64,000 bases of DNA from CAVQWH01 sp963717595 (lineage in GTDB: Bacteria; Patescibacteriota; Saccharimonadia; Saccharimonadales; Saccharimonadaceae). The stretch lies in contig CAVQWH010000001.1 in NCBI GenBank assembly GCA_963717595.1, positions 62,001 through 126,000 on the forward strand, read 5' to 3'. Shown here in pieces: positions 63,152-64,000 of the stretch. Below the pieces are notes generated by a model. It did no database searches, was not told where the DNA came from, and saw nothing but the letters and a program-made list of their open reading frames with translations. A program made the translations under genes and the position numbers. The number at the start of each line of letters is the position of its first letter. Position 1 is the first letter of the stretch.

Positions 63152-64000
63152 TCAAATCTCAAAAATTGGAGTCAGCGAAAGCTGGTTTTCTCCTACTGAT
63201 TCTATTTCTTGGTCATTTATTTGACCTAACGGGGAAACGGTTTCAAAGAGGTCGTCGTCATATTTTCCATCAATCATGGCTATAGCGGCAAGACCCATAT
63301 AATAACCTAGATTAACTGGCACAGCATTCCCTATTTGTTTGTATTGTTGAGACACAGAGCCTGCAAACTTCCAGGAGTCAGGAAAAGTTTGGATCCTAGC
63401 ATATTCTCGAACATTAAGCGGGCGAGTTTCTTCAGGGTGGCAGCGCTCAGTCTGCTTTTGGGCTGGGTTACAAGTCAAGGTTAGTGATGGCTCATCCCAC
63501 GATAAACGCCGAGCCATACCGGTTTTTCCTCCAGTATGAAAGTAACTCGCTTTCATATAATCGCGCTGAAGTTCATCAGATAAATCACGCCAATAGCCCC
63601 CTTCTGGGACTTGATCCATTATCTTAAATTTATACTCAGAATACACTTGCCCCACGCTCTTTGGCTTGTCGCCTATAGCTTCGCGTAACGAAACTACATA
63701 ATCATGCTCCCTCGGAAACACCACTTTGTCTGCGACACCCTTTTTGACCGCCATAATTATTAACCGCTCACGCTTCTGGGGTACATCGAGATACTGAGAT
63801 CTGAGAACCTTATAGGCCACGTGATAGCCTAAATCCTGTAATACCTTGGCCATGGTTTCCAGAGTGCGCCCATTATCGTGAGTTAGCAAGCCGCGCACAT
63901 TTTCGCCAATCGCAACTTTGGGCTGGATTTGTTTAACCGCACGGGCAAATTCGTGAAAAAGAGTTCCTCGGGTATCTTCAAAACCTAGTCTTTTTCCCGC
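63152..64000 (-). CDS. DNA (cytosine-5) methyltransferase, N-terminus beyond the window
   Basis: The frame runs to the window end. Visible motifs of C5 methyltransferases are motif VI ENVRGLL (about 63900), motif VIII QKRERLII, the target recognition region, motif IX RPLNVREYARIQTFPDSWKF and motif X QIGNAVPVNLG. Motifs I and IV lie beyond the window. The C-terminal half is complete. It is convergent with the ubiquitin-like pair. It is either a restriction-modification methylase or an orphan; no nuclease is visible. Confidence 0.92.
   Translation of the reverse strand, partial: AGKRLGFEDTRGTLFHEFARAVKQIQPKVAIGENVRGLLTHDNGRTLETMAKVLQDLGYHVAYKVLRSQYLDVPQKRERLIIMAVKKGVADKVVFPREHDYVVSLREAIGDKPKSVGQVYSEYKFKIMDQVPEGGYWRDLSDELQRDYMKASYFHTGGKTGMARRLSWDEPSLTLTCNPAQKQTERCHPEETRPLNVREYARIQTFPDSWKFAGSVSQQYKQIGNAVPVNLGYYMGLAAIAMIDGKYDDDLFETVSPLGQINDQEIESVGENQLSLTPIFEI

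Noticed and set aside
1..64000. UGA recoded to glycine (Gracilibacteria-type code)
   Set aside because: An RF2 gene is present, and no conserved gene has in-frame TGA at conserved glycines. The one clustered TGA in glyS sits beside TAG and TAA.
1..64000. tRNA and rRNA genes
   Set aside because: I looked for rRNA and for tRNA cloverleaf and T-psi-C patterns in the gaps and recognised none. A dedicated search could still find one.

Overview
The window reads as chromosomal DNA of a reduced-genome bacterium of the Candidate Phyla Radiation (Patescibacteria), most likely a Saccharibacteria (TM7) relative. The reasons are short compact genes, a complete-looking core of translation, secretion and peptidoglycan genes, almost no anabolic genes, several small surface or pilin-like proteins, and a VirD4/TraG-like ATPase. 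TGA acts as a normal stop: a class-I RF2 gene (prfB) is present. No rRNA, tRNA or CRISPR array was recognised. The taxonomic call is inference.

Layout. 1-2.5 kb: end of a TraG/VirD4-like coupling ATPase. 2.5-3.1 kb: an AT-rich gene-free stretch bounded by 19-bp inverted repeats. 11.3 to 3.1 kb (minus strand): a division and cell wall (dcw) operon, mraZ-rsmH-(20-aa ORF)-ftsL-like-ftsI-mraY-ftsW-murG-ftsQ. It starts from a promoter with a four-site MraZ operator and a palindromic pair of DnaA boxes. 11.5-24 kb: envelope and surface genes (LssY-like protein, CAP protein, lamin-tail/beta-helix surface protein, APC permease, PBP1A with thrombospondin type-3 repeats) and small redox enzymes. 23-28.7 kb: a run of small accessory enzymes (Nudix, GNAT, flavin-type oxidase, P-loop kinases, three alpha/beta hydrolases, a SET protein and a SET remnant). 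28.6-42.8 kb: glyS, recO, a two-component pair, xseAB, rpmA, a CtpA-like protease, the FtsEX-CHAP hydrolase module, and prfB. 42.8-45.5 kb: three tandem copies of a stand-alone ClpC N-domain gene, each with its own promoter, leader, 3' hairpin and complementary leader/trailer arms. 45.5-59.5 kb: murI, murD, an M16 peptidase, secA, hpf, serS, an ABC exporter, tgt and a bactofilin-like membrane protein. 59.7-64 kb: accessory DNA with a G+C-rich orphan gene, a pilin-like gene, a 51-residue basic protein under a perfect CIRCE (HrcA) operator, a multi-ubiquitin protein next to an E2-like protein, and a 5-cytosine methyltransferase running off the end.

How the genes work together. rsmH through ftsQ, FtsEX and its CHAP partner, PBP1A, murI and murD make and remodel the septal wall. 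MraZ represses its own operon, and DnaA boxes beside the same promoter may link division to replication. SecA, the TraG-like ATPase, the pilin-like proteins and the large surface protein concern export and surface contact, which would fit an epibiont.

Caution: ten otherwise conserved genes here carry a single-base frameshift or clustered stops (traG-like, ftsQ, lamin-tail protein, a small kinase, glyS, a PsbP/pilin-like gene, prfB, the third Clp-N gene, secA and an orphan gene). This many lesions in essential genes points to residual sequencing or assembly errors more than to decay. I annotate each as one gene and mark the lesion.
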